Assembly (NCBI GenBank): GCA_020055645.1
Contig: CM034546.1
Location: forward strand, 31,868,001 to 31,932,000
Length of the DNA stretch: 64,000 nt
Direction: 5' to 3'
DNA from: Tomocerus qinae
Taxonomy: Eukaryota; Arthropoda; Collembola; Entomobryomorpha; Tomoceridae
Shown here: positions 10,701 through 21,719 of the stretch, in pieces
How positions within the stretch are numbered: position 1 is the stretch's first letter
Layout: each line of letters starts with the position of its first letter
Notes under the pieces: generated by a model
What the model was told of the DNA's origin: nothing
Databases searched by the model: none
Seen by the model: the letters and a program-made list of their open reading frames with translations, nothing else
Program-made: the position numbers and the translations under genes

Positions 10701-12716
10701 CCTGACTAATGGCGACCATGTGCACATTTTTGGTAGAATGGTAGTAGAAATAGGATTGATTACCAAGCACGTATCCAGTAGGGGGTGGAGGGGTGCGCAG
10801 CGCCCCCTAAATCTGAGAAAAGGAGAATTTTTTCCAAAAATGGCCAAAAATTGGAAAATTTTTTCATTTTATTATTTTTAACATCATTTTTGGTTGCGCC
10901 CCCCCTTGACCAAATTTCTAGATACGTATCTGTTGATTACTAAATTCTACAGTAATTCAAATTAGATCAATATTGATCATAATTGACTATCAAAATCAAA
11001 AAGTTTTAAAATAAGTTATATTTGGCTATCAAAATAAATCTTAAATTTGGTGGGAGCGGAGTGAAATATTTTCCGCAAACAATTTATAGGAAACGCAGTT
11101 GTACTTTTTAATACCCATTTTCTGCTTTGACTATCAAAATGAAACAAAGTGAGCGCGCGGTATCTCAGCAATCAATGGGCCGATTTGTCCCAAAATCAAT
11201 AGGGATCGTCAGTGATCCATATAGGCATCGTTTTTGCCAAGTTTGGTCAATATCCGTCTTTGCATTCGAAAGTTATCGTGGGGACAGAAGAACGGACAGA
11301 CTGTGGTTCTATAAGCTCGCTTCCTTAAGCGATGAGCTAAAATTACAATAAAAAACACTCAATTTTCTAATTAATCGCTTGACGCTACATTGCCAAATAA
11401 AGCTAACTCGACCTTAAAATGGTCCATTGTCCAGTGATGGCAGTATGTATAATGGTGATTAAAAGTATCCGAGTCAAAAATGTGATCCTGGTGGGTAACC
11501 GGAGTAATTTGCCAATAGCCAAATTCTCTTTCTAAACAAAAGGTTGACCCTAGGCCGACTAAGGCGAAGTTTTGGAATATTTTTTGACTATATCAATGTA
11601 ACGTAAAATCTGTACCTCTGGCCCTGGCCCACCTAATGAGAAAGTATGATAAGGTCAATTTGAATTAACATAAAAATCTGTGTATCTGAAATACGTTCTA
11701 CCCATCGTACAATATTGCCCCGGAATACACACTAGCTTTATTTATAACAGGACTTGGGTCCTGTGATCGGTACATTATATTAGTGATAAACCCAATTGAA
11801 TGCCTGTGTAATTGGCCAACTAGAAACCATAATTTTTACAAAATTGTTTGTAGATGCACTAGCCCCATGTACTACAGGACCTGGGTCCTGTGACCGCCTA
11901 GTAATTAATAATATTCTTATAGATGCTGGATGTCAAAACGAAGAGTATATGGAAAATCAGCTGAAATTGGCAAATAAAACAAGAAGGGTTATGATGGTCA
12001 TCTTTGCAACTATAGTTATGGGTATAGTTGGTATCCCTATTCATGCGATGACTGCTGATGACGTGGATCCCCTTAAGAGATTCGTGCTGGAAAATCTACC
12101 TGAAGAACTTCATAACTTTTTGCCATTTCAAATTTCATTTTTCATTTTTTCTACATATATCGCTTTCCACACGGGAATAGTAATGTTGTACGGCTGCTTC
12201 TTTTTCTATGTTTATTTCACTCAGGCAAACTTACACGTCCAAGACATTTCTCAGATTCATCCCCAAGACGAACAAAAGCAGAAAGAAGCTTTAATGATGT
12301 ACAAGTCGATGACCATACTCAGTCGTCATTTCAATGAAGTTTATTCGGCGGTGTTGGGCTTGGAACTAATCTGTTCGAATGTCTATCACATGTTGCTCAC
12401 ATTCTCTGTTGTCAAATTCTTAGGCATTTTCCAATTTGAAGAATACATCTACCTGCCATTATTGTTTTGTGGGGTAGTCACTATAGAAAAAGTAATGTTG
12501 ACAAAAATGGGACAGGTGTCTGAAAACACAAATGGTGTCCTTCAATCCTGGAGGAAGCGTATCAGCGATAAAGAGATGCAAAAATCATTCAAATCTCTTC
12601 GGGGCTTTGGACCTGAATTTCACAATATGTTCATCATCAAAGGATCTACGTCAGTCACTTACATGCAACTCGTTATGAATAACAGCATCGATTTAATTCT
12701 TTCTGTTAAAATTTAA
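7797..12716 (+). CDS. Gustatory-type chemoreceptor (7tm_7-like), two exons, intact, 397 aa
   Basis: Exon 1 is 7797-8196 (ATG after AATTTAAGAAA; donor A|GTAATT, phase 1). Exon 2 is 11923-12716 (acceptor CTTATAG). Phases match, and the joined frame is 397 aa, usual for arthropod gustatory/odorant receptors. Hydrophobic segments include QFVLWVMTYFSLTFCLVYGI in exon 1, and VMMVIFATIVMGIVGIP, ISFFIFSTYIAF and GIVMLYGCFFFYVYF in exon 2. The C-terminal TYMQLVMNN resembles the gustatory TYhhhhhQF motif with QF replaced. The 3.7-kb intron is mostly a Helitron-like copy. The frame open upstream of 11923 belongs to that repeat, not the receptor. Expected role: ligand-gated cation channel in chemosensory neurons. 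Ligand unknown. Distant similarity to the receptors at 15, 19 and 45 kb. Confidence 0.8.
8197..9322. other. Intron 1 of the gustatory-type receptor, 5' part
   Basis: Non-coding. It holds a short ATAT/GTAT-rich stretch (about 8250-8275) and a run of GGGAAAT-type motifs (8705-8860). Several open frames here overlap each other and show no family resemblance. Confidence 0.5.
9323..11901 (+). mobile_element. Helitron-like element, copy 2 (intronic)
   Basis: Collinear with 2411-6445, with TCTCCTACGACTTA at the start and the ACAGGACC...GGTCCTGT hairpin plus CTAG at the end, 21 bp before the exon 2 acceptor. Compared with copy 1 it gains 10222-10537 (contains CCCCGCCCA, CACGCCCCC and ATTGGCTGAGAG) and about 10640-10950. 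It lacks the MITE and the 1.87-kb insertion of copy 1. No replicase is seen. The small frames at 9934, 11127 and 11796 are read-throughs of the repeat. Confidence 0.5.
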
Positions 12717-13590
12717 GTCTAATTTAATTATAATATTATTTCAATCCATAAAATTGGCAGCTTTTCTCCAAATATCCTTTTCAAACTATAAAAAGTAATA
12801 ATCGTTTCAAGTAATACAAACAACTAAGAATGCCGAATATAAAAAACGAAGGTATAATCAGAACTAATAACTCTTTGGTTATAAAACTTCTTATATGACA
12901 ATATTTCTTCAACGTGACAAAGGTAGGTTAAGAAAACTTTCGTCTTGTAGTATCACTTACTTAAGGAATTTTAGCTCACCTTTTGCCTAGCTGCTTGGCT
13001 TAATCATTTTAATGGCACTTTTAAAGAAAATCACGTATTGGTTGTTTCTAGGTTTCTTTAAACCATCTTTAAATTAATTCCAATTCGTGTAACTTGCGCC
13101 AAGAAATAAGCAAATGTCAAAACGTACATAGCAATCACCAATTGAAAATAAAACACAGATAAAAATGTAAATTGAATAATCTTATGAAAATTTATCTTTT
13201 CTCTGATTTTTAATAAACGTAATTTCATTTCATAGCAGCATAGAAATCGTTTTTGCTAGTTGCATGACTAATGACTAAATCTATATACGATGTGACCACA
13301 GATATCCCCGCCAAAGGATCAGTCATTGTTATAAAATGTCATGCAATTGTATTTGCCTTTTACAAATAATCATCAAAAAATTCTATTGTATGGCTAATAT
13401 CAAATAATTGCTGAAATGAAAAAATTAGGTTTTATTATGTAATTATGTATGTAGGTTTAATTTGAAAATGAGTTAATATAGTAAACAATATAGTAAAAAA
13501 GCAAGAGAGACATTCACTTTTCTTGCAACTAAAAGAGATAAATATATAATGTAGAATCCTTAGCTCTATTTACACTATATGTAGGACAAA
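12717..13590. other. 3' flank of the first receptor gene; no gene seen
   Basis: AT-rich sequence after the stop codon. AATAAA-like signals occur, but I cannot assign a poly(A) site. No coding frame or repeat is supported before the duplicated blocks that start near 13590. Confidence 0.45.
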
Positions 13591-13593
13591 ATA

Positions 13594-13788
13594 GATTAAA
13601 TTTATCCATTCTACAGCATATTTTTAATTTCCAATAACAACAAAAGATAAGTCAAAAACTAACGAAGTTATTGTGCCTTTAACCCATATATTTTACTTGA
13701 TTGTTAAAAGTCATATTAAAAATATTTTTGTTGGAATTGTTTTTCATTTTTTATCTTATACAATTATCGTGACGAGTAAAAGGAAGCC
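13594..13788 (+). promoter_or_regulatory. Orphan copy of the chemoreceptor upstream block
   Basis: The block holds AAATTTATCCATTC, TCCAATAACAACA and AAGTCAAAAACTAACG, then the second module at 13729-13788 (TTGGAATTGTTTTTC, TTATCT, ATTATCGTGAC, AGTAAAAGGAAGCC). Copies at 14410-14593 and 18650-18846 have the same order. No receptor frame follows within 1 kb here, so this looks like the surviving 5' end of a duplicated unit whose gene has decayed. Confidence 0.5.
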
Positions 13789-14189
13789 AAGCATACTAAA
13801 ATTAAAACAATTCATGTCAATAGACAATACCCATTTATTTTTGTAATTTCAGATGTTTACACTTAGTTCATGCATACCAATTTCAACTATTACCATTTCT
13901 TTGGTAAACCGCGATAAGTCGACCTTCTGATCTGAACAGACCTTTTGAAAGAGAATAATTTGTCTTGTATATGTAGCTACGCTTTACCATGAACCGACTT
14001 AGATATATTGAAATTTGTCTTTCTCCAATGTATTTGAAATCTAGGCGTTGTATTATAACTATCATCAGGACGTATTCCTTTCTGCAGCTTAAATTTACTT
14101 TAGAATGTTTAAAATCTAAGCCATTGCATTTTATGTTGAATTATTATATGCAAGTTACTAGATCTGTCACTGTCCATGTCTCGTTTCGG

Positions 14190-14266
14190 AATCTATGAGT
14201 ATTGAGCTCAAGGAGACATAGTACCACTCCTTGACCAATTTTTTAAACAAGATCGTGGGCGTAAAC
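14190..14266 (-). pseudogene. Decayed fragment of the minus-strand family seen at 56854
   Basis: Reading the minus strand gives a frame with GQGVV followed by LLELNT, matching GQGVVYLLELNTC at 56854-57249, but with a stop codon just upstream. It lies immediately upstream of a chemoreceptor promoter block, as do the copies at 18430 and 57 kb. Confidence 0.5.
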
Positions 14267-14409
14267 GAACGTAATATTCATTTTATTATTGTAAACAAGA
14301 AAAGAAAAGAAAACGGACGCTTTTGCTCTGGTCAAGAGAAGCAAATAAGTCTATGTAGCATGCATAACTCTATATAAGCACTGTATATATATAGGACAAA
14401 TAACAGATT

Positions 14410-14593
14410 AAATTTATCCACCCATCAACTTATTTCCAATTTCAAATAACATCAAACAGGTAAGTAAAAAACTAACTTTAGTGTTATTTAGGCCAAAGGC
14501 CTTAAATAAATGGGTCTATGTATTAAAACTATTATTCTTGGAAGTGTTTTTCATTTCTTATCTTATGTAATTATCGTGACTAGTAAGGGAAAA
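14410..14593 (+). promoter_or_regulatory. Second orphan copy of the chemoreceptor upstream block
   Basis: The block begins AAATTTATCCACCC, runs through CAAATAACATCAAACAG followed by GTAAGT (a consensus splice donor, so perhaps a non-coding first exon) and ends with CTTGGAAGTG...TTATCGTGACTAGTAAGGG at 14531-14593. Upstream, TATAAG (14373) and TATATATA (14385) stand where a core promoter would. Confidence 0.45.
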
Positions 14594-15066
14594 CAAAAAT
14601 GTAAGTAAAACATCAACTAACCTTTGGCAATAGCATGTGGGAGCAGGGTATTTAAAAAGTTCCCTATTTGTTAGCCAGGAGACACAATTTGTTATTTTAT
14701 TGGGGCTTTTTGCTTTTATGCTTTGCTATGCCATTCACTGCATGTAAAGCTTTGTTCCAATTGAATTTCATATCGTTGCAAATTTTCGTTTCACATGACA
14801 AATGGGATTGTAATTTTATATAACTTTTATAGCATAAATGTAAACGCAAAAAACTCCTTTAAGCATATATTTTAATAAAAGGCTAAGCATCCAAAAAGAC
14901 GAAAGGTTTTTTGTGTCGATTATTATGATAGGTAACTATTAGAATTAGGAATGAATCTAATGCGCGATAATATGAAGAAATTAGATTTCTTCGACTGCTA
15001 ATATGAAAGAGGTCGTGTGCCTTTAGCCCAAATACTTTACCTAAATGAGTCTTTGTATTAAAAACA

Positions 15067-15168
15067 TTATTCTTGGAATTGTTTTTCTTTTTTATCTGTG
15101 CATGACAAGTAAAAGGAAGCCAATAATACAAAAAATTATTAAAATCAACTTCTTAAAATAGTATAAAT
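15067..15168 (+). promoter_or_regulatory. Upstream module and TATA box of the 15-kb receptor copy
   Basis: CTTGGAATTGTTTTTC, TTATCT and ATGACAAGTAAAAGGAAGCC are followed by TATAAAT at 15162-15168. About 14 bp further on is TTCATTGAATCTCAG, probably the transcription start region, which recurs as TTATTGAATCTACG below the TATA-like box at 18888. Confidence 0.5.
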
Positions 15169-15349
15169 ATGAAAGTTCATTGAATCTCAGATTCATTCTC
15201 TCAGGATCAGGATATACAAAATCTGAAGCTTTGTAGAAACAATTATTGGGATTACGTTATATAGATACAAGTAATATTGTTTACGTACAGATTGCGATAT
15301 TTGGAAGCCGCCGATTTTATATTAAATAGACAGAACCTTAGTGATCAAA

Positions 15350-17031
15350 ATGAGTTCAAAAATTCAGAAAGATTTATTTGTTACTTTTTTAAACTTTGTG
15401 ACAGTTTAAAATGGGGATTATTTGAATATGACAGCAAAAGGCATCGTATTACACCTACATTACAGAAGAAAAGGAAAATATCCACTGTTTGTACAACGAT
15501 ATTTTTTCTGTTGTTGTGTATTTATTCAGCCACGATTTTATTGGTGCAAGTTTTCTTAAAACAGCCGTTCATTAATTTAGCAAGGACTTAATCGCCATGA
15601 TTTGTATATTATTTGGAGGACTTGTCGGTTTTTCCTTTTACGTTACATGTCTAAAGTATGTACATGAAATATGTTATTTGACTAACACACTCTTCTATTA
15701 TCAAGAAAAATACAAAGGTAAGTATTTATGTCCTAAAAATATTATAATCTAAGTTGCACCAATTTCAAAAGGATAATTATTTTTAGATTTGTTCGAAGAA
15801 AATTTTTTTTATAAAACTAAAAACAGAGTCAAGTTGTCATTACTGAGCTATTACCAATTATATATGATTTAATAGCGAAAATGGAATATTTAATCCATTG
15901 ACGTAATCAGGAAATTTATTTTTCTGGTCTTGAGAGGATTTTTGGCCATTCTGTAATATCAGAACATTTTCCTTATTATTTGGATATTTGTTATACTAAT
16001 TCTTCATTAACTGCATTTTTAAATTTTTTATAATTTTTACTAAACGGCTATTCTTGTTTCATTGCGTCTTATCAGTTCCTTTTGCATGTGCTATTATTGA
16101 CTAAAATATTTTTGCTCACAAATTATATAAATTTTCATAGAAGAATAAATGTATTGCAAACAAACAGCAAATTTAAATCATCAACTACAGATATCATTTT
16201 TTACAAAAATTTATTAATTATATTTGCAGAAAATTATCCTGATGAAGCCAATGAAGAAGAAACTAGCTTGGTTTTAAAGATGATCCTCCTTTCAATTAAA
16301 TCGGCTACATATATCGCCTTTTGTGGATTTCCTATCATTTCAATGACTCTAATTGTAACAGGATTTCATGGTTTCGCTAGTTTGATTAGACTATTTCAAA
16401 TTCAGTTAACGCTCTTCCAATATTTTCTGCTTTTTGCCATCCACTTATATTTTTTCATATAATTATGGCTTTATTGCCAACTCTCACCATTGCGGTGTTA
16501 TATATTGCAGTTACCCTCAATTGGTTAAGTAGCATTTTAAATTGTGATCGAACGATTTCCAAGAAATTGTCATTAAGCACAGTAATCACAAATTTCGGTT
16601 TTTCAAAAAGTATGTACTCTACCTTATGGCTAATTAATCATTTGGCAAATAAAGTTATTTCACTCTTAATGCCGGTTATGTTAGGCTGTGCATGCATTAC
16701 AAATATTATGTTTAATTTTGTAACTATCAAAATGTATGACAAAATTAGACTGCCCATTTATATAGTCATCCCTTACGTTGGGTCTCTCCAGGTTCTTTTC
16801 ATGTGGTATTTGCTTACCCTCGCTGCAAAATTAAATACAGGATCCTTGAAATTTTCAAAGGGTTGGCAAACTGTCTGTCACGACAAACTCTTGCGGAGAG
16901 AATTGCGTTCAATCCTACCTCTAAAGATGTACATAGGTCCATTCTTCTATGTGGAACGATTAACAACACTAGTAATCGCGTTTAATGTGTTGGATTTTAC
17001 GATTAATGCCCTACTATCAATTGAATTGTAA
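15350..17031 (+). pseudogene. Gustatory-type receptor, disrupted by three indels
   Basis: A close paralogue of the gene at 19082, aligned along its whole length. ATG at 15350; exon 1 15350-15717 (donor G|GTAAGT); exon 2 16230-17031 (acceptor TTTGCAG). Relative to that paralogue it has lost 1 base near 15380, gained 2 near 15585 and lost 4 near 16452. The sum is -3, so the last part is back in frame. Conserved pieces include TCLKYVHEIC (exon 1), PVMLGCACITNIMFNF, MYDKIR, LKFSKGWQ and GPFFYVER near the C-terminus. The intron is 512 bp against 80 bp in the paralogue. Three separate frameshifts point to a pseudogene. Long-read assembly error is a less likely alternative. Confidence 0.75.
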
Positions 17032-17582
17032 AATGTTTTGTGGGGATGTCTAATGGCATCATTTTGTAAGCTATTTTATATGGTTTTAAATGTTTCACTA
17101 CAAATTATTATTATCCACATCATATATATACTTATATCTATACTCAGCAAATATAAATAAATATTTCGTTTTTATGCACTTTTTACTCAAATATTTTATA
17201 ATGCTCAATAATATACATGTAATTTAGTTTTTGTATTTACAAAGTTTACTTTCTTTCAAAACGTGGTCATGTATAGTAGCCGCAAGAAATTATATGTATA
17301 TGTAATACATGTACACACACGTACATATAGGACTGTACGCTAGTCTGAAAAAATATGGGGATATCTAACTAATTTAATAATCTAATATAGGTATGATAAA
17401 AAATCACCCAACTATGGGTTCTGTCTGTTCATTGTTAATAAGATAGACATTTATAACATCCATTTCCTTTTTTACTTTCAGATGTTTATACTTAGTTCAT
17501 AAATGTCAATTTCATGCAGATATTATCATAATGATATTTTCACTTATATGTACTGCAACGCATACCTTTATGTACTAAATAC

Positions 17583-17805
17583 TTGGCATACCTTCAGAAA
17601 GAACGCTTTGTGGTCTTGTGGTACATAAAAATGAGAACATTAATTGGGCGTAACCTAATTTCCAATACCTTCTGTTTGTTTCTAGTCTTAGAATCACCAA
17701 ATCCAACTTCGTGTAATGTAGAATTCCATTTACAGTTATTCAATTCAAGTGAACAGAACCAACAGATCAAATTTCTTTTACATGATTGTGGGTGGAAACG
17801 AGAAT
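17583..17805 (-). pseudogene. Decayed minus-strand fragment related to 20845-21075
   Basis: The minus strand reads LELN.CKW, GFGDSKTRNKQKVLEIRLRP and INVLI, matching protein features of the copy at 20845 (GFGDCKTRNKQKILEIRLRP). Stops break the upstream part. Family unknown; see 56854. The plus-strand frame over the same bases is a shadow. Confidence 0.5.
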
Positions 17806-18429
17806 AATCTTCAATACACAGTAATAATATAACAGTCTACATAATATTTCACATATAAGCCATATAAGATTATAATTTCATTATAATCTTAAGCTATTCA
17901 TTTATTTTCTAGTAACGATAAGAAAGAAAGACTTAAACGAATATATATTAGTACCTTGCGACAGAGAGTTTTACCAATTTATACCAAAACAATTAATTGA
18001 CTGCATGGCAAAAGGAGAGTATTAGAAATCGATAGAATTTTATAGAATCTTAGAACTCATATATTGAAACTAATAATGTTCTAGTATTAGTAATCAAATT
18101 CATAGATGCTTAAAAAGTATATAAAAATAAAGTTATATAATATACTATTATTATATATTATTTAGATGGGGTGATTGACACACGAGAAATCAAAATAAAG
18201 TCGTTAAGCCATTGTTTTACCAAGAGGACGCCTACGCCAATGGATTTGAAATCTAAGCGTTGTAATATAACTAATGAGAATTATTCAGCAGGATGTTTTA
18301 GACTCTGTAGTCCAAATTTACTTACAATGTTTTAAAGCTGCTTAAGCCATTCTATCGTGAATTAATATAGGTTAGTTACTAGACTTGTCCATGTCTCGCC
18401 TCGGGATCACCAAAGTCAATACCTTGATA

Positions 18430-18522
18430 GCTTTTAATCTATGGGTAATTATAATCGGCTCAAAGAGAAATAGCATTACTCCCTGACCAATTTTCTGATA
18501 AGTGGTTGCGGGCATAAACTAT
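18430..18522 (-). pseudogene. Decayed minus-strand fragment related to 56854-57249
   Basis: The minus strand reads FMPATTYQKIGQGV, comparable with FSPTTAYHDFGQGV at 57 kb, and then diverges. It sits directly upstream of the 18650-18846 promoter block. Confidence 0.45.
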
Positions 18523-18649
18523 AGAATAATATTCATTATAACATTATAGTAAACATAAGCAAGGGACACGGACGTATTTACTCCGGTATAGAGAAGCTAA
18601 TATATAATATCCTTGGCTCTATTTACACTACATATAGGACACATAATAA

Positions 18650-18895
18650 CAGATTAAATTTATCCATTCCACAACTTATTTCCAATTTTAAATAACAACA
18701 TAAAGGTAAGTCAAAAACTAACTAACTTTAGCGTTCCTTTAGCCCAAACGCTTTACTTAAATGGATATTTGTATTAAAGCTATTATTCTTGGAATTGTTT
18801 TTCGTTTTTTATCTTTATGTGATTATCGTGACAAGTAAGGGGAAGCTAGTAATACCAAATTTAATTAAATTTCCCTGTTTAAAATAATATATAAG
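18650..18895 (+). promoter_or_regulatory. Upstream block, module and TATA-like box of the 19-kb receptor copy
   Basis: AAATTTATCCATTCC, then AAATAACAACATAAAG|GTAAGTC (possible 5' exon and donor). The second module at 18782-18846 is CTTGGAATTGTTTTTC, TTATCT, GATTATCGTGACAAGTAAGG. TATATAAG at 18888-18895 is followed by TTATTGAATCTACG. The coding ATG is at 19082. Confidence 0.5.
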
Positions 18896-19081
18896 TATGT
18901 GAGCTTATTGAATCTACGTTCTATTTTCTGAAGATTTGCATACCTGTAAGGTCAAACCCTGGAGACATTCCTTCATTGACGTACAAGTGTGTATATTTAT
19001 ACTTGGGACATTTTGAAATTATTGTACCATTACGATTGGAATTTTGGTTTTGTAACCGTTAAACTTTAAAATAATTTCATA

Positions 19082-20335
19082 ATGACTACAAAAATTCTAA
19101 ACGATTTAATAGCTGCTTATTTTTATCTTTGTGATACCTTAAAATGCGGATTATTTGAATACAACAGGAAAAAACAACATTTAACTCCAACATCTCAGAG
19201 GAAAAAGAAAATATCCACTGTTTGTACCACGATATTTTTTTTGATGGTGTGCATTTATTCAGCTACGATTTTAGTGCTTCACATTTTCTTAAAAGAGCCG
19301 TTTATAAATTTTAAAGACTTATTTCTTATAACTGCTGTATTATTTGGAGGTTTATCCAGTACTTCTTTTTATATTACATGTTTAAAATATGTACACGAAA
19401 TTTGTTTTTTATTGAATGTTATCATGCGATATCGGGAAAAATATCGAGGTAAGTGTACCCTCCAAATTAACTCTTATAACTACAAACCCATATAACTGCA
19501 ATATATTTCGTCAATTATTAAATTACAGAAACCTTCCCTGGTAAAGTTAATGAAGAAAATGCAAGATTAACTTTGAAGATGATATTGTATGCATTAAAAT
19601 CGGCTATTCCTTTGGCAATTTTTGGGACTTCCAATAATTTCAATAGGCTTAGTTGTAACAGAATTTCATTGTTTTGCATGTTTGGTGAGATTATTTGAAA
19701 TAGAATTAAACCTTGTCCATTATTTCGTTATAATGGCGATACACTTATACTTTCTAACATTTACAGCGATGGCTTTGTTACTTACTGCCATCTTGGGGGT
19801 TTTGTACATTACAAGTAGTCTCAATTGGATAGATAGCATTTCATATTGTAGTCGCACTTGTAAGGAGACACTTTCTTCAACTTTAATAATCAGACAATTT
19901 GGTTTTACAAAAAGTATGTACATTAACTTATGGTTAATTAATCGTTGTGCAAATAAATTTAGTTCACTCTTAATGCCGGTTATGTTAGGCTGTGCATGTA
20001 TTACGAATATTATGTTTAATTTTGCGACTATCAAAATGTATGACAAAATAAGAATGCCCATGTATATAGCAATCCCCTATTTTGCGTTTCACCAAATTTT
20101 TGTCTTGGGATACTTGTTCACCCTGTGTGCAAAGCTAAATACTCGATCATTGAAATTCTCAAAAGGTTGGCAATCTGTCTGTCACAGCGAACTCCCTGCG
20201 AAAGGAATTAATTTCCTCCAACCTCTCAGGGTGTCTGTGGGTCCATTCTTCTATGTGGAACGTTCAACAACAGTCATAATTGCGTTTAATGTACTAAATC
20301 ATACGATTAATGCCCTACTGTCAATTAAATTGTAA
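19082..20335 (+). pseudogene. Gustatory-type receptor with one frameshift, about 390 aa
   Basis: Exon 1 19082-19448 (ATG; donor CGAG|GTAAGT, phase 1); exon 2 19529-20335 (acceptor AATTACAG). The frame is open except for one extra base near 19622, where the reading IFG must shift to continue as LPIISIGLVV. Apart from that it is full-length. Membrane-like segments include TVCTTIFFLMVCIYSATILV, ITAVLFGGLSSTSFYITCL and FTAMALLLTAILGVLYIT. The C-terminal part has GPFFYVER and ends INALLSIKL. It is the closest relative of 15350-17031, which has its own, different indels. A single lesion could be an assembly error, so a working gene is possible. The canonical TY...QF signature is weak here (STTVIIAFN). 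Confidence 0.7.
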
Positions 20336-20844
20336 AAATACTTTGGAAATATTTAATGCTATCATTTTGTCAACTATTTTATATGGTTACTAACAATGCA
20401 CTACGAATTATTATTTATGCTCATCACATACTCATCTATCTCAGCAAATATAAATAAATATTTCGGTTTTTTTATTTGCATTATACTTTCACAAAGCTCA
20501 ATTAATATACATATGTGGGAATTTAGTGTTTGCATGGAATTTCTTTCCAAAAAGGATTGTATGTACATAGTTCTCATACATAAATATAGGTATAAAATCT
20601 GTATAAAAAATCCCGTGTATTGTTAATAGACAATCATAATATCCATTTCTTTTTGTAATTTCACATGTTTATACTTAGTTCATACATGACAATTTCAACT
20701 ATTATCATTTCTTCTAATTTCAACTTCAACTTTGATTTCAGCTATTAATTCCCATCGACATTGGCACAAATGCTCCGGAATTTGATAGTACTTATGATAT
20801 AATGATATTTTCACTTACATGTACTAATACCTTCATTTCATGTA
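20336..20844. other. 3' flank of the 19-kb receptor copy; no gene seen
   Basis: The sequence resembles 17032-17580 after the 15-kb copy (both contain CAAATATAAATAAATATTTCG and TTTATACTTAGTTCATA), confirming that whole units were duplicated. Nothing else is supported. Confidence 0.5.
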
Positions 20845-21075
20845 CTAAATTTTACTTAGCATACCTTCAGACGGTATGCTTTGTGGTATATAAATGATAA
20901 CATTAATTGGGCGTAACCTAATTTCCAGTATCTTCTGTTTGTTCCTAGTCTTACAATCTCCAAAACCCATTTCGTGGCATATAGGTTTCCATTTACAGAT
21001 ATTCAATTCAAGTAAATAGCACACTACCAAAATCAAATTTCTTTTATACATGTTTGTCGGTGGAAACGAGTAAAG
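20845..21075 (-). pseudogene. Minus-strand fragment, family shared with 17583 and 56854
   Basis: The frame reads FPPTNMYKRN, CYLLELNICKW and GFGDCKTRNKQKILEIRLRP. YLLELN.C is shared with 56854-57249, and the KTRNKQK part with 17583-17805. Protein-level similarity between copies suggests it descends from coding DNA. No start or splice signals convince me that it is a working gene. Confidence 0.5.
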
Positions 21076-21535
21076 GCTTCAACACACAATAGTAACATAA
21101 CAGTCTATATAATATATTACATCTAATACACATAATTTCATTTTAATCTCAGCCATTCATCAGTTTCTTTTCCAGTAACTATAAGAAGGTAAGCCTTAAA
21201 TGAATATATATTAGTACATAAATTTGAGTGGCGAAAGGAGACTATCAGAAATCAATCTGATAATATGAGAGGAGTTTAATTATTATGGCTTGCTAACCAT
21301 TGGAATATTAACAATTGCTTCTAGATTTACACTTTTGCTGAACTCATTCTCTGTCGAATGTCGACTGACCATCGTTAAATGTGATTTCTGGTGTGAAATC
21401 TGAAAAATGTATGCCTTTAATCACGTCTCGTCTGTAGAAACCTAGAAACTCGATTTTGGTACAGTGAAGTGAAGAGCAAAGCAAGACTATTCCGAGTGGA
21501 GTTTGAAATGAGACTATTTATTGGATTGTATTATG

Positions 21536-21719
21536 GTTCCGCTGCCACAGTCCTCTCTTTGTATTCGAAAGACAATGGATCATAAATTGCATAAACAATG
21601 GACCTCTCACGTTAATATAATTTGTTCGACTCGAAGTTTGCCCTGAAGTTAATTCTTTGTGTTGCATCATATGATCCATTGTCTTTCGAAAACAAAGAGT
21701 GGACTGTAGCAGCGGAACG
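21536..21719. repeat. Hairpin with arms of about 55 bp
   Basis: The left arm GTTCCGCTGCCACAGTCC...TTCGAAAGACAATGGATCAT is matched in reverse by ATGATCCATTGTCTTTCGAA...GGACTGTAGCAGCGGAAC, with a loop of about 75 bp. It could be a small MITE, or could fold into a long RNA hairpin if transcribed. The minus-strand frame across it is a by-product. Confidence 0.65.

Noticed and set aside
10626-10847. 73-aa minus-strand frame or plus-strand EQNLQQAVTEARLTNG as a transposase piece
   Set aside because: Both are too short and match no recognisable motif. The segment is an insertion in the Helitron-like copy.
11796-11922. N-terminal 42 codons of the long frame at 11796-12716
   Set aside because: They come from the repeat. 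The receptor exon starts at 11923, where the acceptor and phase match exon 1 at 8196.
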